This document shows, piece by piece, positions 44,241 through 53,279 of a DNA stretch of 64,000 nt. The position numbers and the translations under genes were made by a program. The stretch is from Aldehydirespirator sp965261105 (lineage in GTDB: Bacteria; Actinomycetota; Acidimicrobiia; Acidimicrobiales; Aldehydirespiratoraceae). Numbering within the stretch: the stretch's first letter is position 1; each line of letters starts with the position of its first letter. The stretch spans positions 2,604,001-2,668,000 of the forward strand of contig CBDHCM010000006.1 of NCBI GenBank assembly GCA_965261105.1. Reading direction: 5' to 3'. Below the pieces are notes generated by a model. The model did no database searches, was not told the DNA's origin, and saw only the letters and a list, made by a program, of their open reading frames with translations.

Positions 44241-45386
44241 ATGCCCACCCAAGCGCCGCCGCGGCCTGATTCCATCACCATCCCCGCCGCGATGCTGCCC
44301 TCCGACGGGCGCTTCGGCTGCGGCCCGTCGAAGTTCCGCCCCGAGGCGGCCGAGGCCCTGGTCGCCCGTGCCGTCGACTACCTCGGCACCAGCCATCGCA
44401 GGGCAGGGGTGCGAGCTGTGGTGGCCGATCTGCGGGCCGGGATCGCCGAGCTGCTGGGCGCCCCCGACGGCTACGAGGTGGTGCTGGGCAACGGCGGCGC
44501 CACCGCCTTCTGGGACGCGGCCAGCTTCGGGCTCATCGAGCGGCGCAGTCATCACCTGTCGCTGGGCGAGTTCAGCTCCAAGTTTGTTGCGGTGACCACC
44601 TCAGCCCCCCATCTCGACGACCCCTCGGTGCGCGTCGGCGACTTCGGCACCTGCCCGCCGCTGGAGCCTGTCGACGGGGTGGACGCCTACTGCTATCCCC
44701 ACAACGAGACCTCCACCGGCGTGATGGTCGAGGTCCGCAGGCCCGACGGCGACGAGGACGCTCTGGTGCTGGTGGACGCCACCTCGGCCGCGGGCGGGCT
44801 GCGCTTCGACCCGGCCGCGGCCGACGTCTACTACTTCGCGCCCCAGAAGGCGCTGTCGAGCGACGGCGGCCTGTGGATCGCCTTGATGTCGCCCGCGGCC
44901 GGCGAGAGGATCGAGCGCCTCTCGGCGTCGGGGCGCTGGACGCCGGCATTCCTAGACCTAAAGCTGGCGCTGGACAACTCCCGCAAGGACCAGACCTACA
45001 ACACGCCCGCGCTGGCCACGATATTCCTCACCGTCGAGCAGGTGAACTGGCTCAACGGCAACGGCGGCCTCCAGTGGGCTGCGGGACGCAGCGACCGCTC
45101 GGCCGACATCCTCTACGGATGGGCCGAGGCGTCCGACATCGCCGAGCCCTTCGTGTCCGACACCGCGGCCCGCAGCCGGGTGGTGGCCACCATCGACTTC
45201 GACGACCGGGTTGACGCCGACACCATCAGCGCGGTGCTGAGGGCCAACGGCATCGTCGACACCGACGGATATCGCAAGCTGGGCCGCAACCAGCTGCGCA
45301 TCGGCATGTTCCCAGCCATCGAGCCCTCCGACATCGAGGCCCTCACCGGCTGCCTGGACTACGTCGTCGGACGCCTGATCGGTTAG
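44241..45386 (+). CDS. serC: phosphoserine transaminase
   Basis: PLP enzyme of serine synthesis (3-phosphohydroxypyruvate to phosphoserine). The 381-aa product has RFGCGPSKFRPEA, the GTSHRR loop, PHNETSTGV, LVDATSAAGG and the PLP-lysine in YFAPQKALSSDGG (K203). It belongs to the actinobacterial SerC type. ATG at 44241 is chosen, as the much longer upstream frame is a shadow of the aminotransferase gene. It is divergent from that aminotransferase gene. Confidence 0.94.
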   Translation: MPTQAPPRPDSITIPAAMLPSDGRFGCGPSKFRPEAAEALVARAVDYLGTSHRRAGVRAVVADLRAGIAELLGAPDGYEVVLGNGGATAFWDAASFGLIERRSHHLSLGEFSSKFVAVTTSAPHLDDPSVRVGDFGTCPPLEPVDGVDAYCYPHNETSTGVMVEVRRPDGDEDALVLVDATSAAGGLRFDPAAADVYYFAPQKALSSDGGLWIALMSPAAGERIERLSASGRWTPAFLDLKLALDNSRKDQTYNTPALATIFLTVEQVNWLNGNGGLQWAAGRSDRSADILYGWAEASDIAEPFVSDTAARSRVVATIDFDDRVDADTISAVLRANGIVDTDGYRKLGRNQLRIGMFPAIEPSDIEALTGCLDYVVGRLIG

Positions 45387-45409
45387 CTCGGCATCTACGG
45401 GGCGGCGCG

Positions 45410-45556
45410 GTGGGTGGTCAGCGCCTCGCCGTGACGGGTTGTGCTTCCCGCTCTTGTTCGCTGCGCCGACGGGCCGCTCGGGCCACGGCCTCGCTCAACG
45501 CCCCGCTGATCTTGTGTGTGGACGGCGGCCTATCCGCTCGGCCGCTACAAGGACTA
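45410..45556. repeat. single near-complete copy of the dispersed intergenic element
   Basis: It runs from GTGGTCAGCGCCTCGC through CCCGCTCTTGTTCGCTGCGC and GGGCCGCTCGGGCCACGGCC to CCTATCCGCTCGGCCGCT, in the same module order as one unit of the 9.3-kb array. It fills the convergent gap between serC and the CoA-transferase gene and ends at the latter's stop codon. Confidence 0.88.
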
Positions 45557-46792
45557 CCTATCGGCCATCGGCTGAGCCGTGAGCCGGTCGGGCACCGCGG
45601 GACGACGCACCGGCACGGGCCCGTCCGGCAACTCGACGGCCCAGCCCGGGCCGATGCTCACGACGGGACGCTCGATCTCATCGCCTGCAAGGCCCGACAC
45701 CCATGCTGAAGTACCGGCCAGCGACAAGTCCACGAGCGCGGCCCGACCCTCGGCCAGAAGGCCCGCGGCCACAGACGCTGCGGCCAGGCCCGAGATGGGA
45801 TCGGCGATGGCGTCGCCCACGAACATGGGTGGATCGCCCGGCACGACCAGTCCGCCGGAGACGGCGGCGTCGTCGCCGAAGGCGATCCGGTTGCTGTGCG
45901 GTCCCCGGCGCCCATGCCCGGTGATCGACACCCAGGCCGTGCCGGCCTCCACGACGCGGTCGGGGCATATCCCCCACTGCTGCATGACCCGGGGCCGGCT
46001 CGCCTCCAGCACGAGGTCGGCGCCCGCGATCAGTTCCCGCAGCTCGCCGACGGCTCCGGGGGTGGGCAGGTCCAGGCTCACCGGCTCCTTGCGATGGTGC
46101 AGCAGATCGAAGAACCCGGCCGGGCCCCTCCGGGCGCCGTCGGGACGCGATGAAGACTCCACCTTCAGCACCCGGCAGCCCGCTGCGGCCAGCAGCCCGC
46201 CCGCCAAGGGTCCGGCCCACAGGCTTGTGAGGTCGACCACCACGGGCCCACCGCGGCGCCGAGGGCGGCCGGGGCCCTCGAACTCCAGGGACCATGGCCG
46301 CTCCGGCCTGGGCGTGGCCGCCACGGCCGCCACCGCCAGGCCCAGCGCCGATCCCGTCTCGACGACGTCGGCGGAGGCCATCAGGCTCAGGCGCGACCCG
46401 ATCTCCTCCCAGTCGCCGGGGGGCACCGCCGAACCCACCAGCGCGGGCAGCGCCTCGGTGTCCGACGGCCGGGGAAGGCTGAGCGCCACCCAGCCGTCGC
46501 TCGCGCGGACCATCTGCGCGTACCCGCCAACACTGCGGGATCCGCTGCGGCCGAAGCCGGCGAACGCGGCCCGCTGGCCCAACAGCCCCACGGCGTCCGC
46601 CCTCACCTGGTGGCCCAGGCCGCGGGTGGCCGAGGCCAGCGCATCTCCCAGAGCGGTGAGAGGGCGCACGATGCCTGCAGGCGACACGGCCGGTGGGCCC
46701 GCGGCCGCACCGGTCAGGTGCATGACCCCCGATGAGGCCCAGACCCTCGCGCACCGGTCGTCGTCGAGGGCGAGGCTCCGACACCCGAACAC
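45554..46792 (-). CDS. CaiB/BaiF-type CoA-transferase with unusual domain order
   Basis: Family III CoA-transferases move CoA between carboxylic acids via an aspartyl thioester. The 412-aa product carries the usual N-terminal family motif in its middle (VVVDLTSLWAGPLAGGLLAA then VLKVESSSRPD). A GDAIADPISGL segment with the likely catalytic Asp follows, then ALVDLSLAGT. The first about 170 residues (GGYAQMVRASDGWVALSLP) resemble the part that normally follows this core, so the order looks permuted or the gene is a remodelled two-domain form. Activity is uncertain. A dispersed element abuts its stop codon. Confidence 0.78.
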   Translation of the reverse strand: MFGCRSLALDDDRCARVWASSGVMHLTGAAAGPPAVSPAGIVRPLTALGDALASATRGLGHQVRADAVGLLGQRAAFAGFGRSGSRSVGGYAQMVRASDGWVALSLPRPSDTEALPALVGSAVPPGDWEEIGSRLSLMASADVVETGSALGLAVAAVAATPRPERPWSLEFEGPGRPRRRGGPVVVDLTSLWAGPLAGGLLAAAGCRVLKVESSSRPDGARRGPAGFFDLLHHRKEPVSLDLPTPGAVGELRELIAGADLVLEASRPRVMQQWGICPDRVVEAGTAWVSITGHGRRGPHSNRIAFGDDAAVSGGLVVPGDPPMFVGDAIADPISGLAAASVAAGLLAEGRAALVDLSLAGTSAWVSGLAGDEIERPVVSIGPGWAVELPDGPVPVRRPAVPDRLTAQPMADR

Positions 46793-46936
46793 TGCCCGAA
46801 CCTACCCGAACAGGGCGAGGCCGCTGCCCGGCCGACGCCCTCCGCGAGCGGGCCTGAGCGCTCCCGCGCCCATCGACTGTAAGCAAAGACTCAGGTGAGA
46901 CCACAGACAGCACCGTGCCGTGGGGCGGCGGAGGCG

Positions 46937-46965
46937 ATTTGCCCGGCAGACACCATGTTGTAGTC
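46937..46965 (+). promoter_or_regulatory. possible promoter of the catabolic cluster
   Basis: TTGCCC and TAGTCT separated by about 17 bp lie 35-60 bp upstream of the first gene of the 47-58.6 kb cluster. This is tentative, from the spacing only. Confidence 0.25.
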
Positions 46966-46999
46966 TGCGCCTGCTTCGCCGCGGCAAGGAGGGCGCTTC

Positions 47000-47785
47000 A
47001 TGGGCCGGCTCGACGACAAGATCGCACTGGTGACCGGAGCGTCCCGTGGACTGGGTGAGGGAATCGCCCGGAGATTCGCCGACGAGGGCGCCGCCGTGGT
47101 GTGCGCCGACGTTCTCGACGCCTCCGGTGTGGCTGCGTCGCTCCCGACAGCACCATCGGGCGCCAAGCCGATGGCCATCCATCTCGATGTCACCGACACC
47201 GCACAGGTCGAAGAGCAGATGCGCCTCGTGGCCGAGACATACGGCCGCCTCGACATTCTGGCCAACAATGCCGGCGTCGCCCAGCCCATTGCTGCGGTCA
47301 TCGACACCCCCGACGAGGTGTACGAGAGGGTCTTCGCCGTGAACGTCGGCGGCGTGCTGGCCTGTTCCCGCGCCGCAGCCCACATCATGAAGCAGCACAA
47401 CTGGGGACGGATAATCAACACCGCCTCCCAGACCGGGAAGGTGGCCTGGCAGGGGTGGGGAATCTACTCGGCTTCCAAGTTCGCGGTGGTGGGACTCACC
47501 CAGGTGCTGGCCAAGGAACTCGCCGAGCACAACATCACGGTCAACGCCATCTGCCCCGGCACGATGTTCACCAACATGACCAAGACCGGATTCGGCGCGG
47601 CAGCGGCCTCCGCTAACAGGGACCGCGACGAATTGCTGGCCGAGCACATCGAGACCATCCCCATGAAGCGTCTCGGAACCGCCACCGACATCGGCGCCAT
47701 GGCTGCGTTCCTCGCCTCCGACGACGCTTGCTTCACAACCGGCGCGAGTCTGAACCTCACCGGCGGCGAGCAGGTCTTCTTCTGA
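47000..47785 (+). CDS. short-chain dehydrogenase/reductase
   Basis: 261-aa classical SDR. It has the NAD(P) motif TGASRGLGEGIA (the following Asp in CADVLDASG suggests NAD), NNAG, and the catalytic Ser plus YSASK (Tyr and Lys) in the TASQTGKVAW...YSASK region. AAGGAGG precedes ATG. It is the first gene of a co-directional run with a Zn-dehydrogenase, so it likely oxidises an alcohol of the imported substrate. The exact substrate is not determinable. Confidence 0.92.
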   Translation: MGRLDDKIALVTGASRGLGEGIARRFADEGAAVVCADVLDASGVAASLPTAPSGAKPMAIHLDVTDTAQVEEQMRLVAETYGRLDILANNAGVAQPIAAVIDTPDEVYERVFAVNVGGVLACSRAAAHIMKQHNWGRIINTASQTGKVAWQGWGIYSASKFAVVGLTQVLAKELAEHNITVNAICPGTMFTNMTKTGFGAAAASANRDRDELLAEHIETIPMKRLGTATDIGAMAAFLASDDACFTTGASLNLTGGEQVFF

Positions 47786-47849
47786 TCGGAGCCCAAGACG
47801 TGGCACAGTCAGGCAGCGCGCCACCAGGCAACGGACCGCGGGAAAGATC

Positions 47850-48944
47850 ATGAGCATGCGAGCGGCCGTTTATCACGGCTCCCACGACATCAGGGTCGAG
47901 GACTTGGAGGTGCCCGACCCAGGCCCCGGCGAGCTGCTCATCGAAGTGCACGCGGCCGGCATCTGCGGGACCGACGCTTCGGAGTGGAGTCACGGACCGA
48001 CCATGTTTCCCATCTTGACGCGCAACGCGCGGTCAGGCCATCTGGGGCCGATGGTTCCCGGCCACGAGTTCGGCGGCCGGGTGGCGGCCCGCGGCCAGGG
48101 CGTCGAGGGCTTTCCCGCCGATGCGATCGTGGCCAGTGGGGCGGGCATCTCGTGCGGCACCTGTCCGGCCTGCACACAGATGCGCACCAACTTTTGCGAG
48201 CAGTACTTCACGGTGGGCCTCCAGCGCAACGGGGCCCTGGCGCAGTATGTGACCGTTCCGGCGTCGATCTGCCTTCCGGTGGAACAGCACGGGCTCGGTG
48301 ACGACGGCGCAGCCCTCGTCCAGCCCATGTCGGTGGCCGTGCACGCTCTGCGCCAGGGGTCTCCGCATCCGGGCGACACGGTCGTCGTCATGGGAATCGG
48401 GGGCGTGGGCGCGTTCCTCGTGTACGCCGCCGTGGAGATGGGGCTGCGGGTCGTCGCCGCCGACCTCGCAGCCGAGAGGCTGGACGTCGGCCGTGCGCTG
48501 GGGGCGGCCGGAACCGTGGAAGTCGACCGGGACGTCGATCTCGCGTCGCAGCTGCTGCGAGCCTTGGAAGAGCCCGCGGTTGTGGTCTACGAGGTCACCG
48601 GAGTGGCCGAGGCGCTCCAGGCCGCGCTGGCGACAGTGGAACCTCGGGGCCGGGTGGTGGCTGTCGGTCTTGGTGCCAAACCCGTTCCGGTCGACGTCCG
48701 CTCGCTCACGCTGCGAGAAGTGTCGCTGGTGGGAACCAACGCCCATGTGTTCGGCGCCGACTTCGCGGAGGCGGCCCGGCTGCTGGGGCGCCGCCCGGGC
48801 GGATGGGGCGACGTGGCACCGGTGGCCCTGCCACTCGACGCTCTCGTGCCGCGCGGGCTGCAGCCGATGGTCGACGGCAGGGCCGAACGGATCAAGACGC
48901 TCATCGATCCGTGGGCCACGGAAGTGCGTCCCACAGGCGAATGA
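47850..48944 (+). CDS. zinc-dependent medium-chain alcohol dehydrogenase
   Basis: 364 aa. Catalytic zinc region AAGICGTDASEW (Cys39) and PGHEFGG; structural zinc loop with four Cys in SCGTCPACTQMRTNFC; Rossmann motif GIGGVGAF. The pattern groups with the sorbitol, threonine and 2,3-butanediol dehydrogenase type. It lies 64 bp after the SDR gene. It probably oxidises a polyol or diol in the same pathway. Confidence 0.92.
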   Translation: MSMRAAVYHGSHDIRVEDLEVPDPGPGELLIEVHAAGICGTDASEWSHGPTMFPILTRNARSGHLGPMVPGHEFGGRVAARGQGVEGFPADAIVASGAGISCGTCPACTQMRTNFCEQYFTVGLQRNGALAQYVTVPASICLPVEQHGLGDDGAALVQPMSVAVHALRQGSPHPGDTVVVMGIGGVGAFLVYAAVEMGLRVVAADLAAERLDVGRALGAAGTVEVDRDVDLASQLLRALEEPAVVVYEVTGVAEALQAALATVEPRGRVVAVGLGAKPVPVDVRSLTLREVSLVGTNAHVFGADFAEAARLLGRRPGGWGDVAPVALPLDALVPRGLQPMVDGRAERIKTLIDPWATEVRPTGE

Positions 48945-49005
48945 CCCGTCGAATAGTTTGCTCGGTGGGCAGCACGTGCCGACCGGCTCACAAGGGGGCT
49001 GAAGA

Positions 49006-50274
49006 GTGAGCACTGAGAACCAGATCGGCGATTTCCCGGTCGCGACGACCCCTTCGCCGGGCGTGATGGCCGTCGACTGGGAGCAGCGAGTGGACTTCGG
49101 CCGGCTGCGGCGCTACCGGCTGGACCGGGCGAAGGCCGCGCTAGAGGAGTCGGACCTCGGGGCGCTGCTCGTGTTCGACACCGCCAACATCCGCTACCTG
49201 ACCGCCACCCACATCGGCTACTGGGCCTTCAACAAGATGGAACGATGGGCCTTGCTGACCCGAACCGGCGAGCCGTGGATCTGGGACTTCGGTTCCGCGG
49301 CCCGGGTTCACACCATGCACTCGCCGTGGCTGGAGTCGGGCCATTCGGTGGGGGGCAACACCGGCCTGGCCGGGTCCATCGGCCCCGAGTCGGGACTGGT
49401 GAGGAGAGCCGTCCGCGAGATCCGCGAGGTGCTGCGCGACGAGGGCGTCGCTGAGATGCCGGTGGGCGTCGACATGGCCGAGGCGGAGATGTACCTGGAG
49501 TTGGTGAAGGCCGGCATCGACGTGCGCAACGGGCAGCAGGTCATGCTCAAAGCCCGGGAGATCAAGAGCCCCGACGAGCTAATGCTGCTCACCCAGGCCT
49601 CCGCGATGGTGGACGGGGTGTACCACGACATCTTCGAGGCGCTCAAGCCCGGAGTGCGGGAGTCCGACATCGTGGCCCTGGCCAACAAGCGGCTGTACGA
49701 GATGGGCTCCGAGCATGTCGAGGCGATCAATTCCATCGCCGGCGAGCGCTGCAGCCCGCATCCCCACGTCTTCTCGGATCGCCTGATCCGTCCGGGGGAC
49801 ACCGCCTACTTCGACATCATCCAGGCTCACAACGGCTACCGCACCTGCTACTACCGGACGTTCGCGGTGGGCCGGGCCACGCCGGCCCAGCGAGACGCCT
49901 ACAAGCGGGCCCGCGAGTGGATCGACGCCGCCATAGCCCTGGTGAAACCGGGGACCACCACCGACGTGATCGCGGCGTCATGGCCCCACGCCCAAGAGTT
50001 CGGGTTCTCCGACGAGATGGAAGCGTTCGGCCTCCAGTTCGGCCACGGGGTGGGGCTCTCAGTCCACGAGCGCCCCGTGATCAGCAGGCTGAACTCGATA
50101 GACAACCCGATCGAGCTCAAGGAGGGCATGTTCTTCGCGCTGGAGACCTTCTGCCCCGCCTCCGACGGGCGCTCGGCGGCCCGCATCGAAGAGATGGTCG
50201 TCTGTTCGGCCGAAGGGCCCCAGGTTGTGACCCTGTTCCCCGCGGAGGATCTTCAAGTTGCCAACCAGTACTGA
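49006..50274 (+). CDS. M24-fold (creatinase/Xaa-Pro peptidase-like) protein with an altered metal site
   Basis: The 422-aa pita-bread-fold protein has an N-terminal creatinase-type domain and a C-terminal catalytic domain. The five M24 metal ligands map as D270, then C281 where the second Asp is expected (11 residues on, in GYRTCYYRT), H347 (FGHGVGL), E380 and E395. The flanking HERP motif is kept. Losing one bridging Asp argues against a normal dinuclear peptidase, and it may be a hydrolase or lyase acting on the cluster's substrate, as creatinase does without metal. It overlaps the next gene by 17 bp. Confidence 0.85.
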   Translation: MSTENQIGDFPVATTPSPGVMAVDWEQRVDFGRLRRYRLDRAKAALEESDLGALLVFDTANIRYLTATHIGYWAFNKMERWALLTRTGEPWIWDFGSAARVHTMHSPWLESGHSVGGNTGLAGSIGPESGLVRRAVREIREVLRDEGVAEMPVGVDMAEAEMYLELVKAGIDVRNGQQVMLKAREIKSPDELMLLTQASAMVDGVYHDIFEALKPGVRESDIVALANKRLYEMGSEHVEAINSIAGERCSPHPHVFSDRLIRPGDTAYFDIIQAHNGYRTCYYRTFAVGRATPAQRDAYKRAREWIDAAIALVKPGTTTDVIAASWPHAQEFGFSDEMEAFGLQFGHGVGLSVHERPVISRLNSIDNPIELKEGMFFALETFCPASDGRSAARIEEMVVCSAEGPQVVTLFPAEDLQVANQY

Positions 50275-51277
50275 GGGCGCACCTCGCAGCAGCGAGGCGG
50301 TGGACCTCGAGCAACGCATCGAGCTGTACCGGATGATGGTCGAGGCCAGGCTCTTCGAGGAGCTGGCCTACCGAATGTTCCTCGAGGGGCTGGTCAAGGG
50401 GACCTCGCATCTGGCGGTGGGGCAGGAGGCCATCGCGGCTGCCTTCGCGGCCGCCATGCAGCCCGGCGACCTCACCTTCTGCACCTACCGGGGTCACATC
50501 CACACGCTGCTGAGGGGAGCGTCCCCGAGCCGGCTGATGGCCGAGCTGTTCGGAAGAGGCTCGGGGATCTGCGGAGGGAAGGGCGGCTCGATGCATCTCA
50601 CTGACGCCTCCGCAGGGGCGATGGGCTCCTACGCCATCGTGGGGGCCCACCTGCCGATCGCGGTCGGAGCGGCCTGGGCGGCATCAGAACGGGGAACCGG
50701 ACAGACGGCCGTCTGCTTCTTCGGTGACGGCGCCACCAACATCGGGGCCTTCCACGAGGCCTTGAACATGGCGGTGGTCTGGTCCGTGCCGGTGGTGTTC
50801 GTGTGCGAGAACAACCAGTACATGGAGTACACGCCCATCCGGTCGGTGACCGCGGTGAAGAACCCGGCCGCGGACCGGGCCGCGGCATACGGACTCGATC
50901 CTGTCCTCGTGGACGGAAACGATGCGGACCAGATGTTCGACACGGCCCGATCCGCCCTCGAGCGAGCCCGGGCCGGGGGAGGCCCCAGCCTCATCGAAGC
51001 CGTCACCTATCGCCACGGCGGCCACTCCCGGGCCGACCCGGGCGACTACCGGCCCGACGACGAGGTGGAGAGATGGAAGGCCCGCGATCCGGTCCCGGCC
51101 CACAGGGAGCGCCTCCTCGCCGCGGGCGCATCCACGAAGCAGCTCGACGATGTCGAAGCCGCCGCGAGCAGGACGATGAATGAGGCTGTCACCGAGGCCA
51201 GGGCCGCTCCGGAGCCAACCGCTTCCGTGATCGGCACGAACCTGTGGGCTGACGGAGGATCGGCATGGCGGAACTGA
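50258..51277 (+). CDS. ThDP-dependent dehydrogenase E1 alpha subunit
   Basis: 339 aa with the ThDP motif GDGATNIGAF...VCENNQY, plus GSMHLTDASAGAMGSYAIVG and YRHGGHSRADPG, of the pyruvate/acetoin/branched-chain E1 alpha family. TTG start with GGAGGA 8 nt upstream. It overlaps the beta gene by 13 bp. No lipoyl E2 or E3 gene is nearby. It is closest in style to acetoin-dehydrogenase-type E1 alpha subunits, but the substrate is unproved. Confidence 0.9.
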   Translation: MPTSTEGAPRSSEAVDLEQRIELYRMMVEARLFEELAYRMFLEGLVKGTSHLAVGQEAIAAAFAAAMQPGDLTFCTYRGHIHTLLRGASPSRLMAELFGRGSGICGGKGGSMHLTDASAGAMGSYAIVGAHLPIAVGAAWAASERGTGQTAVCFFGDGATNIGAFHEALNMAVVWSVPVVFVCENNQYMEYTPIRSVTAVKNPAADRAAAYGLDPVLVDGNDADQMFDTARSALERARAGGGPSLIEAVTYRHGGHSRADPGDYRPDDEVERWKARDPVPAHRERLLAAGASTKQLDDVEAAASRTMNEAVTEARAAPEPTASVIGTNLWADGGSAWRN

Positions 51278-52242
51278 TCACGTACCGCGAGGCGGTAGCC
51301 AGAGCGCTCGCCCAGGAAATGGAGCGAGACGAGACGGTTTACCTCATCGGTGAGGACGTGGCCGCGGCCGGCGGCGTGTTCAAGACCACATCGGGACTCT
51401 TGGAGCGGTTCGGGCCGAGGCGGGTGCGCGACACCCCGATTTCCGAGGAGGCCATCATCGGCGCGGCGATGGGCGCGGCGATGAACGGCCTCCGCCCGGT
51501 GGCTGAGATCATGTTCTCCGACTTCCTGGCCACGTGCTGGGACATCATTGCCAACCAGATCGCCAAGACCCGCTACATGACCGACGGCCAAGTCGAGCTG
51601 CCGCTCGTGATACGAACCGCCAACGGAGGAGGGTTGCGCTTCGGCGCCCAGCACTCCCAGAGCGTCGAGAACTGGGCCATGTCGGTGCCGGGCCTCAAGG
51701 TGGTGGCACCCTCAACACCCCGTGACCTCATCGAACTAATGGCCGCGTCCATCCGTGATCCCGACCCGGTCATCTTCTTCGAACACAAGGCTCTCTACCC
51801 CACCAGGGGGCCCGTCCCCGACGGCGAGCTGGTGGGCGAGCTGGGCAAGGCCGCGGTCGTGCGCACAGGCTCCGACCTGACGATCGTGGCCCTGGCGGCC
51901 ATGGTTCCCAGAGCCTTGGCCGCGGCCGAGGACCTGGCCCGCGAGGGGGTGGAGGCCACTGTGGTCGACCTGCGCTGCCTGGTGCCCCTCGACACCCGGA
52001 CGCTGCTGGCCGCCTCCAGTGAGACGGGAAGGGTCTTCACCGTCGAGGAGAACCCCCGATTGTGCGGGTGGGGCGCTGAAGTGGCCTCCATCGTGATGGA
52101 GGAGGCCTTCTTCGACTTGGACCAGCCAGTGATCCGCATCACCACCGATCACATCCCCCTGCCTTCCGCCGACTCCCTCGAGGACGCCACCATTCCCTCG
52201 GTGTCGCGCATCACCGAAGTCGTCTCCAAGACCCTCGACTGA
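51265..52242 (+). CDS. ThDP-dependent dehydrogenase E1 beta subunit
   Basis: 325 aa. ITYREAVARALAQEMERDE, the IGEDVAAAGGVFKTTSGL cofactor region, NGLRPVAEIMFSDFL and a transketolase C-terminal domain with VVDLRCLVPLDTRTLL match E1 beta subunits. GGAGGATCGGC precedes ATG. It forms the heterotetramer partner of the alpha subunit encoded just upstream. Confidence 0.92.
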   Translation: MAELITYREAVARALAQEMERDETVYLIGEDVAAAGGVFKTTSGLLERFGPRRVRDTPISEEAIIGAAMGAAMNGLRPVAEIMFSDFLATCWDIIANQIAKTRYMTDGQVELPLVIRTANGGGLRFGAQHSQSVENWAMSVPGLKVVAPSTPRDLIELMAASIRDPDPVIFFEHKALYPTRGPVPDGELVGELGKAAVVRTGSDLTIVALAAMVPRALAAAEDLAREGVEATVVDLRCLVPLDTRTLLAASSETGRVFTVEENPRLCGWGAEVASIVMEEAFFDLDQPVIRITTDHIPLPSADSLEDATIPSVSRITEVVSKTLD

Positions 52243-52279
52243 CGCGGAATCGTCGGCGGCTCTCCATGACTGCGGCACC

Positions 52280-53215
52280 ATGAGCGACACCACAGTCGGT
52301 TTCGTCGGGCTGGGAAGGATGGGGCTTCCCATGGCGACCAACATCGCGGCCGCGGGGTTCCCGCTGGTCGTCTGGAACCGCACCGCATCCAAGTCGGAGA
52401 CGTTGGCCGCTCACAGCGGAGTCCGGGTGGCCGCCTCGCCCGCGATCCTGGCCACCGAGTCTGACGTGGTGATCACCATGGTGGCCGACGGCGACGTGCT
52501 GCTCGATCTCTACACGGGCTCGGGCGGCATGGCACGGTCGCTTCAAGCCGGGACCGTCTGCGTGGACATGAGCACGATCAGCCCGGGCCAAGCCGCCGAG
52601 TTGGCCGGTGCCGTGACTGGCGCGGGGTGCAGCTTCGTCGACGCGCCCGTATCTGGAAGCGTGGCGCTTGCCGAGGCAGGCACCCTCACCGTCATGGCCG
52701 GAGGGGAGGCCGGCGATGTCGAGGCGGCGCGGACGGTGCTCGAGGCCATGAGCGCGCGGATCTTTCGCATGGGGCCGGTGGGCTCGGGCGCCACGATCAA
52801 GCTTGCTGTCAACTCCATCATCTATGGACTCGGCGAAGCGGTCTCGGAGGCCTTGGTCCTAGCCGAGGCGGCTGGGATCGAGCGGGCCCGCGCCTACGAG
52901 GTCTTCGCCAACAGCGCCATCGCGGCCCCGTTCGTGCACTACCGCCAAGAGGCCTTCCTGAAGCCCGGTCAGGTGCCCGTGGCCTTCCGGATGGTCCTGG
53001 CCCGAAAGGACCTGGACCTGGTCCTGGATCTCGCCGGGAGTGTGGGCGCGGCCATGCCGCAGGGCGAACTCAATCGCACGGTGATTCTGGAGGCCATCGA
53101 GGCCGGGTTCGGAGACCACGACATGTCAGCCGTGGCACAGTACTTGCGGTCCGAGCGCTGCGAGGACGGTCCGCAGGGATCAACCGAGTTGGACGCCGAA
53201 AGCGCACCGCAGTAG
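52280..53215 (+). CDS. 3-hydroxyisobutyrate dehydrogenase-family oxidoreductase
   Basis: 311-aa beta-hydroxyacid dehydrogenase with the NAD(P) motif GFVGLGRMGLPMATNI, DAPVSGSVALAEAGTL and the catalytic Lys in GSGATIKLAVN. It resembles tartronate-semialdehyde/3-hydroxyisobutyrate reductases. It follows the E1 pair and precedes the transporter, so it likely acts on a 3-hydroxyacid or semialdehyde intermediate. Confidence 0.92.
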   Translation: MSDTTVGFVGLGRMGLPMATNIAAAGFPLVVWNRTASKSETLAAHSGVRVAASPAILATESDVVITMVADGDVLLDLYTGSGGMARSLQAGTVCVDMSTISPGQAAELAGAVTGAGCSFVDAPVSGSVALAEAGTLTVMAGGEAGDVEAARTVLEAMSARIFRMGPVGSGATIKLAVNSIIYGLGEAVSEALVLAEAAGIERARAYEVFANSAIAAPFVHYRQEAFLKPGQVPVAFRMVLARKDLDLVLDLAGSVGAAMPQGELNRTVILEAIEAGFGDHDMSAVAQYLRSERCEDGPQGSTELDAESAPQ

Positions 53216-53246
53216 CGTCCCTCTTCGACCAGAACGGTCCAGATTC

Positions 53247-53264
53247 GCCTAGGGATCCCTAGGC
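53247..53264. promoter_or_regulatory. 18-bp perfect palindrome before the binding-protein gene
   Basis: GCCTAGGGATCCCTAGGC lies 16 bp upstream of the transporter binding-protein start and just before AAGGGGGA. It could be an operator for a LacI-type regulator, as expected for a sugar transporter, or a short RNA hairpin (7-bp stem, GATC loop). No regulator gene is present in the cluster. Confidence 0.6.
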
Positions 53265-53279
53265 TAAGGGGGAAATATA

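Noticed and set aside
45387..45553. tRNA or small RNA gene in the serC / CoA-transferase gap
   Set aside because: The gap is almost entirely the dispersed element, and no cloverleaf or T-loop sequence was found.
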